Shown here: one piece after another, positions 49,073 to 58,615 of the stretch
How the letters are laid out: every line of letters begins with the position of its first letter
How positions within the stretch are numbered: position 1 is the first letter of the stretch
Origin: Bacteroidales bacterium
GTDB taxonomy: Bacteria; Bacteroidota; Bacteroidia; Bacteroidales; Muribaculaceae
Assembly (NCBI GenBank): GCA_014800895.1
Contig: JAAVFG010000025.1
Coordinates: forward strand, 1 to 64,000
Length of the DNA: 64,000 bases
Direction: 5' to 3'
Made by a program: the position numbers and the translations under genes
The notes under the pieces: generated by a model
What the model saw: the letters and a program-made list of their open reading frames with translations, nothing else
The model's database searches: none
Told to the model about the DNA's origin: nothing

Positions 49073-49137
49073 AAAAGAAAAAGGGAGGATGAGGATGTTC
49101 CAAAGCAAATGAAATACTTTGCAACACCCCCATCCTC
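49073..49137 (-). terminator. Long terminator hairpin of the acetyltransferase gene
   Basis: On the minus strand a stem of about 15 bp (GAGGATG.GG.TGTT against its partner) plus an inner CAAAG/CTTTG stem is followed by TTTTTCTTTT. The hairpin arms lie at about 49084-49100 and 49121-49137, 34 bases after the stop. Confidence 0.75.
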
Positions 49138-49170
49138 TCTATGTTGAGTATGGTATGAATTTATAGAGGC

Positions 49171-50526
49171 TTAATCCAGTAATAACGAGATCCGACCATT
49201 AATCGCCGGAAGCCCGAAAGTCTCCTCTATTATATTGTCTATATCCGGTTTCCGAAAGAGTAACTCTCCAAGATCATGTTCACTCATGATTATTTTCTCA
49301 TATCCCCCTTTATCCCTTACATACATTAATTTTCTATTTTTATTCTCTCTACTTTCCAAGATGTCGTGCGAATCATACTCTATTTCATAATCTAACTCCC
49401 TTTTATTCACATGTCCATCTTTTGCTGAAAATTCGATGATTTTATCGTCATTTGCTTGACGCATGAGAATCGAATATTTTACGTCGTTCCTATGTTTGGC
49501 TTGAAATTTTAGAATCTCGTAAATAGAGATAATTTTTACCATTCCATAGATTTCAGAGAAACGATTTGGATTATATACCCTCTCCATCATACCGACCGCT
49601 CCTACTTGAGCAGCTCCCGGTAATACCGAACTGTAAAGAGGATTCCATATAGTTTTCTCCGCATGTCGATCATACCCATATTGACGAATAGTAAGGGAGC
49701 GATCTTCGCTCTTACTGATCACTTTCTCACGAATCTTACAAAGTGAAGCATAGTTTTCAGTATATCTACCTTTCTCTATGCTCTCCTCATTTGTTACATC
49801 ATAGAAGGCAACCCCGGAGACCTTCATCTCCTGATTACGGCATACAATAATAAAGCTGTTTGATAATAACGCTTCATCTATAACTATGCCGATCTGCTTT
49901 TCAGTCTGATATAATGAAAGACCTCTTTGTGCATCCTGACACCTCATAATAAAAGTCGTTATTTCACTCTTTTCATCTTCTGAAAGTTGGATCTTATTAT
50001 CTATAATGAAAGCTTGCAGACCATAAAAATAAGACTCCTTCAAACTTCTGGACGCCTTATTTTCCTCCAATAACGAGGACAGATACTCGCGTTTGAAGTC
50101 GTGAATTGAAGTAAAATGAAAGCTATTTCTGTAGAAGCCTGCAATGTATCCTCGGTCAGAATAATACCTTCTTAAACCGCCGTCAGCAGGAATCAGAAAC
50201 ATAAAAGCTATTCCTTTTATACGCATTTTATACTCAATTCTATCCATCAGAGCGGTCATAATTCCTTTATTCCGATGTTTTAAAGATGTAGAAAGTCCGC
50301 ATAAATAAACACTATTTATGGTATTTTTATTATTTCCAAATGTATATGGAATAGCAATAAGCGATGCTATTATCTGCCCATTTTCTTCTTCATATTCGAT
50401 ATAATCGGGGTCAAAATAGGCATCAAAAACAAGTCTGATATAGGCGTCATTATCATGAAAGTTCTCCTTCCATAATGACATCATCTGGCGTTTAACTTCT
50501 TCGATTTTCATATTTTTATAACTCAA
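49171..50526 (-). CDS. Eis-like GNAT N-acetyltransferase
   Basis: A 451-residue acetyltransferase. The N-terminal GNAT domain has the acetyl-CoA loop at 84-90 (HRNKGIM) after the strand VYLCGLST, and PADGGLRRYYSDRGY just after. A second GNAT-like region and a C-terminal sterol-carrier-like domain match the length and order of Eis proteins. Eis enzymes acetylate amine groups on drugs or proteins, but many homologues have unknown substrates; antibiotic resistance should not be assumed. It is transcribed alone beside the AT-rich stretch. Confidence 0.82.
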   Translation of the reverse strand: MSYKNMKIEEVKRQMMSLWKENFHDNDAYIRLVFDAYFDPDYIEYEEENGQIIASLIAIPYTFGNNKNTINSVYLCGLSTSLKHRNKGIMTALMDRIEYKMRIKGIAFMFLIPADGGLRRYYSDRGYIAGFYRNSFHFTSIHDFKREYLSSLLEENKASRSLKESYFYGLQAFIIDNKIQLSEDEKSEITTFIMRCQDAQRGLSLYQTEKQIGIVIDEALLSNSFIIVCRNQEMKVSGVAFYDVTNEESIEKGRYTENYASLCKIREKVISKSEDRSLTIRQYGYDRHAEKTIWNPLYSSVLPGAAQVGAVGMMERVYNPNRFSEIYGMVKIISIYEILKFQAKHRNDVKYSILMRQANDDKIIEFSAKDGHVNKRELDYEIEYDSHDILESRENKNRKLMYVRDKGGYEKIIMSEHDLGELLFRKPDIDNIIEETFGLPAINGRISLLLD

Positions 50527-50594
50527 TTTTTCTCTCTTTTGTTCCCCTCTCTCACCCTCTTTTTACCAACTTATTTTATTTTATTCCTATTCTT

Positions 50595-50625
50595 TTGTGG
50601 TTTTGGCTCATTATGCTTAACTTTA
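50595..50625 (+). promoter_or_regulatory. Promoter of the alpha/beta hydrolase - Mur-ligase pair
   Basis: TTG (50595-50597), a 20-base spacer and TAACTTTA (50618-50625) match with one mismatch at the last base of the -7 box. The leader is about 40 bases. Confidence 0.6.
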
Positions 50626-50668
50626 CATCTATTTTAAGAGATTTTCAGTAGATTAAATACAGAAGCAG

Positions 50669-51439
50669 ATGGAAAAGAATATCGTGATCGACGGGCTGAA
50701 TCTTCATTATGACGAGACAGGTCCGGACGGAGCGCAACCTGTAATATTAATGCATGGCTGGGGGTGTAATTACACTACCGTTGCCTCCATAGCGAATGCT
50801 ATAAATACAAAAATGAAAGTTTATTCACTCGATCTCCCCGGACATGGGAAAAGCCAGGAGCCGCCTGAACCGTGGGGTATAGAGAAATTCACACAGCTGG
50901 TAGAAAATTTCATGGAGAAGATGAATATATCCAATCCCGTTCTTATAGGTCACTCTTTCGGCGGACGTATCTCCATACTCCTCTCTTCAAGAAGGGATGT
51001 AAAGAAAGTGGTATTGGTGGATGCAGCCGGGATAAAGCCCTCGCGGAGCTTGAAATATTACACTAAGGTGTATTCATTCAAGACCGCAAAAAAGCTACTC
51101 CCTATCATATTGGGAAAGAAAAAGGGCGAAGAAATGATAAATAGATGGAGAGGAAAAGCAGGGTCTGCTGATTATCGTAACTCCTCACCTATAATGAGAG
51201 CCGTAATGAGTATTTGCGTCAACGAAGATCTCAAGCATGTGATGCCCTCTATCAAGGCGCCGACTCTTCTTATTTGGGGCGAAAAGGATACTGCCACTCC
51301 TCTTAAAGATGCCAAAACCATGGAGCGACTTATTCCTGATGCCGGCTTGGTAAGTTTCGAGGAGGCAGGTCATTACTCTTTCCTTGATAATCCCGGACAA
51401 TTTCGTGCTGTGATACAATCTTTCCTTCTTAAAGATTAG
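50669..51439 (+). CDS. Alpha/beta hydrolase
   Basis: A 256-residue cytoplasmic serine hydrolase of unknown substrate. It has the oxyanion motif HGWG at 29-32, the nucleophile S96 in GHSFGGR, the acid Asp in WGEKDTATP and the His in EEAGHYSF. There is no signal peptide. It lies 45 bases before a membrane Mur-ligase paralogue; a similar hydrolase/Mur-ligase pairing occurs in other gut bacteria (from memory), so it may act on a peptide or amide in cell-wall precursors. That link is inference. Confidence 0.88.
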   Translation: MEKNIVIDGLNLHYDETGPDGAQPVILMHGWGCNYTTVASIANAINTKMKVYSLDLPGHGKSQEPPEPWGIEKFTQLVENFMEKMNISNPVLIGHSFGGRISILLSSRRDVKKVVLVDAAGIKPSRSLKYYTKVYSFKTAKKLLPIILGKKKGEEMINRWRGKAGSADYRNSSPIMRAVMSICVNEDLKHVMPSIKAPTLLIWGEKDTATPLKDAKTMERLIPDAGLVSFEEAGHYSFLDNPGQFRAVIQSFLLKD

Positions 51440-51484
51440 TAACTCATAAATGCAATCTAATACATTAAGCTAAATAAATATTTT

Positions 51485-53074
51485 ATGAATGTTCTACTCA
51501 TTGTCATCTATGTGATATGCGGCATCTACATGGTGCTGAATTTCAAATATGACATCCAGATGTTCCAACAGAACAGTTATCGTATTCCTCGCTATTGGAA
51601 ATGGTTGAAACGAAACTTAGGCTCATCATGGAGATTGGTGGATATTGCATGTCTTTTCATGTTATTTTCCACTCTCATCCCTAACGTGGCAGCCACTTTC
51701 ATTATCGCTGGAGTGGCAATCGTGAAATCAATTCTTATATTCAGGAAGAAGTATAAGAAACCATTAGTTTTCACACGCCGTGTATGGAGACTTTACATTG
51801 TGACAGCTCTCCTTTCTATTGCGGCATTTGTATTGATGGCAACCCTCCCGGGAATAGGAAATGTGCAGTATCCTCAATTTGTAATAGCACTTGGTGTCCT
51901 GCTTCTTCTGACCATCTGCTCTTTCATTCCGCTTATCCTTGCAGATATTATTCTGATGCCTGTAGAAGCAGCTATCAATCGACGCTATATAAATGATGCT
52001 AAAAGAATCTTACGCTCCATGCCCGATTTGAATATTGTAGGAATTACAGGATCTTTTGGAAAAACAAGCACGAAGCATTATCTTCAGCGCATACTTTCCG
52101 AGAAGTTTGACGTACTTATTACCCCTGGCTCCTTCAATACTCCTATGGGTGTGGTTCGCACCATCAGGGAATACCTCAAACCCTATAATGAAATATTCAT
52201 CTGCGAGATGGGCGCAAAGCAGAAAGGTGATATAAAAGAAATATGTGACATCGTTCATCCCAACTGTGGAATCATCACTGCTGTCGGTCCCATGCATCTT
52301 GAATCATTCAAGTCAATAGAAAACGTTCAGTCTACCAAATTTGAATTAGCAGACGCTATCCCTGCTGGTGGATTTATCGTAATCAATAATGACTTTGAAT
52401 ATTGTGCCAATCGATATGTGCACAATGTCACTCCTATCCGTTATGGCATTACCAACCCCGAAGGGTGTGATTACATCGCCACTGACATTCACTATTCCCC
52501 CCTTGGCACCCGCTTTACCGTAAAAGGGAAAGATGGTCTTAATCTTAATCTGGAAACCTCTCTCCTCGGTGAAGCTAATATCTCCGACCTTCTTGCAGCT
52601 GTAGTGATGGCATGGCAGTTAGGAGTAGAACCTGATCAGATATCCTATGCCGTAAAATCTATACATCAGGTGGAGCATCGTTTGAGCATGAAACAGACCC
52701 CGGGAAGCGTCACCATTATTGATGACGCCTTCAATTCAAATCCGGTGGGATCTAAAATGGCAGTGGATGTCCTTGCACATTTCAATGATGGTAAACGTAT
52801 CATCGTTACTCCCGGGATGATTGAATTAGGAGCTCAGCAGGATGAGCTAAATGAGAAGTTAGGAAAGTATATAGGCGAGAAACTCGATGTTGCCATTATA
52901 GTCGGAGAATATAACCGTGAGGCACTCGACCGAGGCATACGCTCTACCGATTTCAACACCGAGAATCTTCACCTTGTCTCCTCCTTCAATGAAGCTCAAC
53001 AGGTATTGGCTAAGATCCTCGCAAAAGGCGATACCGTCCTATATGAAAATGATCTCCCCGATACATTTAAATAA
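51485..53074 (+). CDS. Membrane-anchored Mur ligase family protein (MurF-like paralogue)
   Basis: A 529-residue protein with two parts. Residues 1-160 contain about four to five hydrophobic segments (2-20, 52-87, 103-120, 132-158). The remainder is a Mur ligase: ATP loop GITGSFGKTSTKH near 187-199, central NPxxGIITAVGPMHLESF segment and the C-terminal DDAFNSNPVGSKMAVDVL motif typical of MurF. The membrane part and position outside the mur cluster mark it as a paralogue, not the housekeeping MurF. The ATP-grasp ligase I would expect in such clusters is absent. Confidence 0.85.
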   Translation: MNVLLIVIYVICGIYMVLNFKYDIQMFQQNSYRIPRYWKWLKRNLGSSWRLVDIACLFMLFSTLIPNVAATFIIAGVAIVKSILIFRKKYKKPLVFTRRVWRLYIVTALLSIAAFVLMATLPGIGNVQYPQFVIALGVLLLLTICSFIPLILADIILMPVEAAINRRYINDAKRILRSMPDLNIVGITGSFGKTSTKHYLQRILSEKFDVLITPGSFNTPMGVVRTIREYLKPYNEIFICEMGAKQKGDIKEICDIVHPNCGIITAVGPMHLESFKSIENVQSTKFELADAIPAGGFIVINNDFEYCANRYVHNVTPIRYGITNPEGCDYIATDIHYSPLGTRFTVKGKDGLNLNLETSLLGEANISDLLAAVVMAWQLGVEPDQISYAVKSIHQVEHRLSMKQTPGSVTIIDDAFNSNPVGSKMAVDVLAHFNDGKRIIVTPGMIELGAQQDELNEKLGKYIGEKLDVAIIVGEYNREALDRGIRSTDFNTENLHLVSSFNEAQQVLAKILAKGDTVLYENDLPDTFK

Positions 53075-53141
53075 TACCTCCTTCTTACATATATCTCGAT
53101 AAAATGCAATAAAATTACCACCGATTTATTACGTTTTATCA

Positions 53142-53206
53142 TACAAAAAAGGCTTTGACAAAATTCGCTATATAGCGTCTCGTCAAAGCCTTTCTCATTA
53201 TTTTAT
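53142..53206. terminator. Bidirectional terminator between Mur-ligase paralogue and DUF488
   Basis: A 12-bp outer stem (AAAGGCTTTGAC, 53148-53159, with GTCAAAGCCTTT, 53182-53193) encloses the palindrome CGCTATATAGCG. A run of A on the left and T-rich sequence on the right let it act for both convergent genes. Confidence 0.9.
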
Positions 53207-53306
53207 CTCTTCGGTATGTTACCTGTAAAACTTTTAAGGATAGAATCATTATTATATATTTCTAATCTCATTATTTATACCTATTCTTGATAAGACAACT
53301 CCGCAA

Positions 53307-53666
53307 TTAAGCATTCTCCATCAGTTTCTCGCGCACTACTACAGCATTATTGTGTTCGTGGTCATGAGAAGAAAACAGTAAGGTTACAAACGGCTTATCT
53401 GCAATCTCGCTCTTAAGAGTTTCGAATGCTGGATTCTTTTCTAATTCATTGGCATACCTTTTGAAAAATTCTTCCCATCTGCCATCCGGATCTTCGTGAA
53501 ACCATTCCCTTAATTCAGTGGAAGGAGCGATCTCCTTTTCCCAAAGGTCATAGTGAAATGTTTCGTGAGAGAGTCCGCGAGGCCATAAACGATCTATATA
53601 TATCCTAAATCCATCGTCTGCACTCTCCGGATCGTAAGCTCTTTTAAGATAAATTGTGTTTTTCAT
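53307..53666 (-). CDS. DUF488 family protein
   Basis: A 119-residue soluble protein. The family pattern is clear: IYLKRAYDP near the start, FRIYIDRLWPRG, the WEKEIAPSTELREWFHEDP block and VTLLFSSHDHEHNNAVVV at the end. Function is not known; some relatives are called uroporphyrin-III methyltransferase-like by old annotation error. It is transcribed alone between a bidirectional terminator and the tRNA-Ala terminator. Confidence 0.9.
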   Translation of the reverse strand: MKNTIYLKRAYDPESADDGFRIYIDRLWPRGLSHETFHYDLWEKEIAPSTELREWFHEDPDGRWEEFFKRYANELEKNPAFETLKSEIADKPFVTLLFSSHDHEHNNAVVVREKLMENA

Positions 53667-53846
53667 TTCCCTTAAAATTCATTAAAATAACAGTGCATTA
53701 TTCTTGCTGAACAACAATAATTTTTCCTGCACAAATTCATGCGTATCCCTCCCCGACCACCAATCTCCAAATAATACTTTCCCCTTACCATTACACCATT
53801 TATTATATATTAATAAGGAAGACGACAATATTAATGAGGAGTATAT

Positions 53847-53887
53847 ACAAAATAACCGTTGCAACCGGGAAAAGTTGCAACGGTTAT
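53847..53887 (-). terminator. Terminator of tRNA-Ala
   Basis: A 14-bp perfect stem (ATAACCGTTGCAAC, 53852-53865, with GTTGCAACGGTTAT, 53874-53887) is followed on the minus strand by TTTTG. It begins eight bases past the tRNA. Confidence 0.88.
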
Positions 53888-53894
53888 GAACATG

Positions 53895-53968
53895 TGGAGT
53901 ATAGCGGACTCGAACCGCTCACCTCGACACTGCCAGTGTCGCGCTCTAGCCAGATGAGCTAATACCCC
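53895..53968 (-). tRNA. tRNA-Ala(GGC)
   Basis: On the minus strand the acceptor GGGGTAT pairs with ATACTCC, including the G3-T70 pair that identifies alanine tRNAs to AlaRS. The anticodon loop is CTGGCAG, giving anticodon GGC, and the T arm has GGTTCGAGTCC. Discriminator is A; no CCA is encoded. Confidence 0.96.
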
Positions 53969-53978
53969 TGCTTGCTGA

Positions 53979-54010
53979 CAAAGTTAAATATTTTTCTACT
54001 ATCCTCCAAA
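53979..54010 (-). promoter_or_regulatory. Promoter of tRNA-Ala(GGC)
   Basis: On the minus strand TTTG (54007-54010), a 20-base spacer and TAACTTTG (53979-53986) match fully, a few bases before the tRNA. Confidence 0.85.
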
Positions 54011-54063
54011 TGTTTTTCAAAGTTTTTTCAAAATTCTTTTCTTTTGGGCTATTGAAATTACTC

Positions 54064-54094
54064 TTGACTAAGCCAAAAAAAATTATTATCTTTG
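54064..54094 (+). promoter_or_regulatory. Promoter of recJ-recQ
   Basis: TTG (54064-54066), a 20-base spacer and TATCTTTG (54087-54094) match fully. The leader is about 80 bases. Confidence 0.85.
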
Positions 54095-54178
54095 TAAAAA
54101 TATCGGCTTTTCAAAACCGTTCCTCCTAAAGGAAAGATAAAGCCTGCTATAAATCGTTAACCGTTCAAATATAAAGTC

Positions 54179-55912
54179 ATGACAGGAAAATGGAATTATC
54201 AACCTCTCACCAACCAGCAGAAAAAAGATGCTGATACGCTTGCCGCTCATTGTGGCAATATACCCGCAGTGGGAGAACTTTTAATCCGTCGTGGCGTAAA
54301 CACCCCTGAGGAGAGCGATGCCTTTTTCGCCCCCTCTATCTCTGATTTGCACGATCCCTTTCTGATGCCCGATATGGATAAAGCGGTCAACCGCCTTAAC
54401 CGCGCTATGGGCTCTAAGGAAAGAATAATGATTTATGGTGACTATGATGTGGACGGAACAACAGCAGTAGCTCTTGTATACAAATACCTGCAGAATTATT
54501 ATTCCAATATCGAATATTATATCCCCACCCGTTACGAGGAAGGATATGGCATTTCAATGAAAAGTATTGACTATGCAGCGGAAAACAATATCAAGCTGGT
54601 AATCGTGCTTGACTGTGGCATAAAAGCTATCGATGAGATAGCATATGCAAAATCAAAAGGAATCGATTTCATCATCTGCGATCATCACATGCCTGATGAA
54701 GTCCTTCCCCCTGCCGTGGCTATACTTAATCCCAAAATGCCTAATTCCACTTACCCCTGTCCTTATCTGAGCGGATGCGGCGTGGGTTTTAAATTCATGC
54801 AGGGTTTTGCTCATAGCAACGGCTTGACTAATCATAATGAATTGGAATCGCTGCTTGATCTGGTCGCAGTAAGTATTGCCGCCGACATTGTCCCTATTGT
54901 CGGTGAAAATAGAGTAATGGCTTATCATGGTCTGCGCCGTCTCAATACCAATCCCAATCTCGGACTTAGAAGCATCATCCGTCTTTGCAAACTCACCAAC
55001 AAGGATATTACCATCAGTGAAGTTATCTTCAAGATCGGTCCGCGCATCAACGCCTCCGGCAGAATGCAGAGCGGTATGGAGACAGTTGATCTGCTCGTAT
55101 GCCGCGATCTTCATGAAGCCTATGAAAAAGGTAAGGATATTGATCAATACAACCGAGATCGAAAGGAGCTCGACAAACAGATCACTGAGGAGGCTAACCG
55201 TCTTATAAAGGATAATGTAGAGATTGTAAGAGGTAAGCGTTCTATTGTCATATATAATAAGAATTGGCACAAGGGTATCATCGGCATTGTTGCGTCACGC
55301 CTTACAGAGCTCTATTATAAGCCTTCTGTCGTACTAACATTTTCCAATGGCTTAGCCACTGGCTCATCGCGCTCAGTTCAGGGGTTTGATATTTATTCTG
55401 CCGTTAATTCCTCAAGAGATCTTCTTGAAAATTTCGGCGGTCACCCCTATGCTGTCGGGCTTTCTCTCAAGGAGGAGAATATCCCGGAATTCAGCCGACG
55501 CTTTGAGGAATATGTTGCAAAGAATATCCAGCCTAACCAACTTGAGCCACATCTGGAAATAGACGCAGTGATTGAATTTGCTGACATCACTCCCGAACTG
55601 GTGTCCTATCTGAAGAAATTCAATCCGTTTGGTCCCGGCAATCAAAAACCGGTGTTCTGCTCCCGTAACGTCTTTGACTTCGGAACAAGCAAGCTTGTCG
55701 GTAAGAATATGGAGCATATAAAATTGGAACTGGAAGATAACAGCACATCGCATGTCATCAATGCCATTGCATTTAATATGTCTCAATATTTTGAACATAT
55801 CCATGCACATAAGCCCATTGATATCGTCTATACTATCGAACAGACCAAAAGATCCAACAATCCGGATTCCATCCAATTGATGATACGTGATATCAAACCA
55901 TCAGAGGTATGA
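54179..55912 (+). CDS. recJ: Single-stranded-DNA-specific exonuclease RecJ
   Basis: A 5'-3' exonuclease that trims single strands in recombination and mismatch or base repair. The 577-residue DHH-family protein has DYDVDGT at 88-94, VLDCGIKA, and the DHH triad at 168-170, then the DHHA1 domain with GGHPYAVGLSL. Length is normal. Its stop overlaps the recQ start (ATGA), so the two are made together; RecJ and RecQ act as a pair in strand resection, a good fit. Confidence 0.97.
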   Translation: MTGKWNYQPLTNQQKKDADTLAAHCGNIPAVGELLIRRGVNTPEESDAFFAPSISDLHDPFLMPDMDKAVNRLNRAMGSKERIMIYGDYDVDGTTAVALVYKYLQNYYSNIEYYIPTRYEEGYGISMKSIDYAAENNIKLVIVLDCGIKAIDEIAYAKSKGIDFIICDHHMPDEVLPPAVAILNPKMPNSTYPCPYLSGCGVGFKFMQGFAHSNGLTNHNELESLLDLVAVSIAADIVPIVGENRVMAYHGLRRLNTNPNLGLRSIIRLCKLTNKDITISEVIFKIGPRINASGRMQSGMETVDLLVCRDLHEAYEKGKDIDQYNRDRKELDKQITEEANRLIKDNVEIVRGKRSIVIYNKNWHKGIIGIVASRLTELYYKPSVVLTFSNGLATGSSRSVQGFDIYSAVNSSRDLLENFGGHPYAVGLSLKEENIPEFSRRFEEYVAKNIQPNQLEPHLEIDAVIEFADITPELVSYLKKFNPFGPGNQKPVFCSRNVFDFGTSKLVGKNMEHIKLELEDNSTSHVINAIAFNMSQYFEHIHAHKPIDIVYTIEQTKRSNNPDSIQLMIRDIKPSEV

Positions 55913-57831
55913 CCCCGAAAGAGGTTCTGAAACGCTACTGGGGGTATGACTCTTTCCGTCCTCTTCAGGAGGAAATTATCAATTCGGTACTCAATGGAAA
56001 GGATACTCTCGGTCTTATGCCTACCGGTGGCGGCAAATCGATCACGTTTCAGGTGCCTGCTTTAATCAAGGAGGGCACTACAATCGTTGTCACTCCCCTT
56101 ATCTCTCTAATGAAGGATCAGGTGGATAATCTGAAACGTAAAAGAATCAAAGCGGTCTTCCTTCATTCAGGCATGACAGCTCGGGAAAGACGGCTGGCAA
56201 ATGAAATGATTTTCAATGCCCGCGCCAAATTTATCTATGTCTCCCCCGAACGTCTGCGCAATCCCCGCTTTATCCAGCAACTGAGGATGCTTCAGATAGC
56301 GATGATTGTAGTAGATGAAGCACATTGTATCTCGCAATGGGGCTATGATTTCCGCCCCTCCTACCTTCATATAAATGAATTAAGAAAGGTGGCGCCCTCC
56401 GCCCCCATTTTGGCGGTGACAGCCACAGCCACTACGGAAGTTGCGGATGATATCTGCAAGCAACTGCTCATGAAGGATCCAAATATCTTCCGCATGAGTT
56501 TCGCCCGAAGCAACCTAAATTATATCGTCAGGCAATCGGAAACAAAGATTACGGAAGTATTTCATATCCTAAGTCGCACATCAGGCTCTGCCATCGTTTA
56601 TGTCAGAAGCCGTAAACGCACCCGGGACATTGCCGAGTATCTTAAATCTTTAGGGGTCTCCGCCGCACATTATCATGCCGGGCTTGATTACGAAGTCAAA
56701 GCTGACCTTCAGAATAGATGGCAATCCGGGGAAATAAGGGTAATGGTTGCGACCAACGCATTCGGTATGGGTATTGACAAACCGGATGTGCGTGTCGTGA
56801 TTCATTATGATATGCCTCCGTCATTGGAGGAATATTATCAGGAAGCGGGACGCGCGGGACGCGACGGACTCAATTCTTTTGTTGTGCTCCTCTCCGCAAA
56901 AAGCGATCCTGCTACCCTCCGACGTCGAGTTACGGAGAGCTTCCCTAAAAGAGACAGGATTAAGGAGATATACGGAATGGCGTGTGACTTCGTCAACGTT
57001 GCTGTCGGCGAGGGATATGAGTCTCTTTTTCCATTCGACTTTGAAAAGTTCTGCAGGGTATTCAATTTACAGAAAAAACAGGCGATGGCATCGCTCCATC
57101 TCCTTGCTCAGTCAGGTTATCTTGAGTATCTTGAAGAGACCGACAGACGTTCCAGAGCAATGATAACTGTCCCCAGAGAGGAACTATATCAAATAGAGGG
57201 TTTATCTCCTTCTGCCGAACGACTCCTGCATACTCTTCTCCGCCAATATACGGGTTTATTTATTGAGTATGTCAATATTTCCGAGACTATCCTTTCCGCA
57301 GAGACAGGTTTTTCTGAAAGAGAAATATACGATACTTTTCTGGAATTAAGCAGGGCGAAAGTAGTATCTTATATTCCCAAATCAGGAATTCCTTACATAT
57401 ACTTTCCTACAGCAAGGGAGGAGATACGCTATTTGCGCATCCCCGTTGAGGTATATGAGGAGAGAATGAAGGTAATCTCAGATCGTGTTGAATCAATGAT
57501 CGCGTTCATTGATCCATCCCTTAGATGCCGCGAAAATCATTTGCTTAAGTATTTTGGGGAGGAACGTAAAGATAACTGCGGACGATGCGACAGATGCAGG
57601 AGCTTGAAAGCGGAGAAGAAAACTCGCAAAGAGAAAAACCGCAGGGAGGAGGAATTGCTTCAGGCTCTATTGGATTATATCAAAGTCCGGCCCAATGGAG
57701 TGGATTTTCTTATAATCTCCCACTCCTTTCACTCCGACCGGAAACTGATAGCGGACCTTCTTCATTTTCTCGTAACAGAAGGCTATGTTGAAGAGAAGGG
57801 TAATGCCTATTATCCTCTCAACTCTGAATAA
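55909..57831 (+). CDS. recQ: ATP-dependent DNA helicase RecQ
   Basis: A 3'-5' helicase of 640 residues that unwinds ends for RecJ. Walker A MPTGGGKS is at 37-44, DEAH at 136-139, motif VI QEAGRAGRDG is present, and the RecQ-Ct zinc site carries cysteines ending in CGRCDRC. No clear HRDC domain is seen; the C-terminus is a basic linker followed by a winged-helix-like end. It begins in the last codons of recJ. Confidence 0.96.
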   Translation: MTPKEVLKRYWGYDSFRPLQEEIINSVLNGKDTLGLMPTGGGKSITFQVPALIKEGTTIVVTPLISLMKDQVDNLKRKRIKAVFLHSGMTARERRLANEMIFNARAKFIYVSPERLRNPRFIQQLRMLQIAMIVVDEAHCISQWGYDFRPSYLHINELRKVAPSAPILAVTATATTEVADDICKQLLMKDPNIFRMSFARSNLNYIVRQSETKITEVFHILSRTSGSAIVYVRSRKRTRDIAEYLKSLGVSAAHYHAGLDYEVKADLQNRWQSGEIRVMVATNAFGMGIDKPDVRVVIHYDMPPSLEEYYQEAGRAGRDGLNSFVVLLSAKSDPATLRRRVTESFPKRDRIKEIYGMACDFVNVAVGEGYESLFPFDFEKFCRVFNLQKKQAMASLHLLAQSGYLEYLEETDRRSRAMITVPREELYQIEGLSPSAERLLHTLLRQYTGLFIEYVNISETILSAETGFSEREIYDTFLELSRAKVVSYIPKSGIPYIYFPTAREEIRYLRIPVEVYEERMKVISDRVESMIAFIDPSLRCRENHLLKYFGEERKDNCGRCDRCRSLKAEKKTRKEKNRREEELLQALLDYIKVRPNGVDFLIISHSFHSDRKLIADLLHFLVTEGYVEEKGNAYYPLNSE

Positions 57832-57934
57832 CTGACCCGATAGGAATATTTGGGTATTTCATAATTTATTATTAAATTCACCGCGTCAAAGTGATATTTC
57901 GTAATAATTATATTCATTATAAAACGATTCCATT

Positions 57935-58483
57935 ATGAAAACATATAAAATTGCTGTCGGAGCGATACTGCTTGCCGGTGCCTCCATGACTCTTTCCTCT
58001 TGCGTCGGCTCTTTTACTCTCACAAAAAGAGTATTGGCATGGAATAATCAGGTGGGAAATAAATTCGTAAACGAGCTTGTTTTCTTTGCATTCTGGATTC
58101 TTCCGGTGTATGAAGTGACCGCCATCGCTGACCTGCTCGTTCTGAACTCTATCGAATTCTGGAGCGGAACCAATCCTATGGAAGCATCCGTAAAGGCTAT
58201 CGACACAGATCATGGAAGGTATCTGATCAAGTGCGATGGAAAGGGTTATGACGTAACCTGCCAGACCACCGGAGAAACTGTCCGTCTTGATTTCAACATG
58301 GAAGAGCAGACCTGGTCAGTTCTTACCCCTGAAGGAGAAAATATTCCCTTCATGACTTTCATTGACGACTCCCATGTTAAGATGATCACTCCCGCGGGCG
58401 ACTTCCGTATCATTGAGACATCGCAGGAAGGATTGATGGCTTATCAGGAGATGTGCGGAGCGGCGTCTATGGCAGCGCGCTAA
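57935..58483 (+). CDS. DUF3332-type lipoprotein
   Basis: A 182-residue envelope lipoprotein of unknown role. Lipoprotein signal ends at C23 (LSSC). A hydrophobic stretch follows (about 48-70, VFFAFWILPVYEVTAIADLLVLNSI), then a soluble beta-rich region. The CVGSF.L...V..WN layout matches DUF3332 proteins found in gammaproteobacteria and Bacteroidetes. It probably has its own promoter, which I could not place. A weak hairpin followed by TTTTTT lies near 58559-58578. Confidence 0.85.
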   Translation: MKTYKIAVGAILLAGASMTLSSCVGSFTLTKRVLAWNNQVGNKFVNELVFFAFWILPVYEVTAIADLLVLNSIEFWSGTNPMEASVKAIDTDHGRYLIKCDGKGYDVTCQTTGETVRLDFNMEEQTWSVLTPEGENIPFMTFIDDSHVKMITPAGDFRIIETSQEGLMAYQEMCGAASMAAR

Positions 58484-58615
58484 GGGAAAACGCCTATACT
58501 AATGATAATGCAATAAACTTTTCTCTTACGAGAATTGTTTATAAGTTCGAGAGGTAATAAAAGTGAATCACCTTTTTTACCTGAATGTAATGATAAACTC
58601 TAAAAAATAAATATT

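Noticed and set aside
48908-49108. Open frame of 66 codons on the minus strand
   Set aside because: It begins inside the long hairpin of the acetyltransferase gene and is a Phe/Leu-rich peptide typical of AT-rich noncoding DNA.
49171-50526. Aminoglycoside resistance by Eis
   Set aside because: The Eis fold is likely, but substrate residues cannot be judged and most environmental homologues are not resistance genes.
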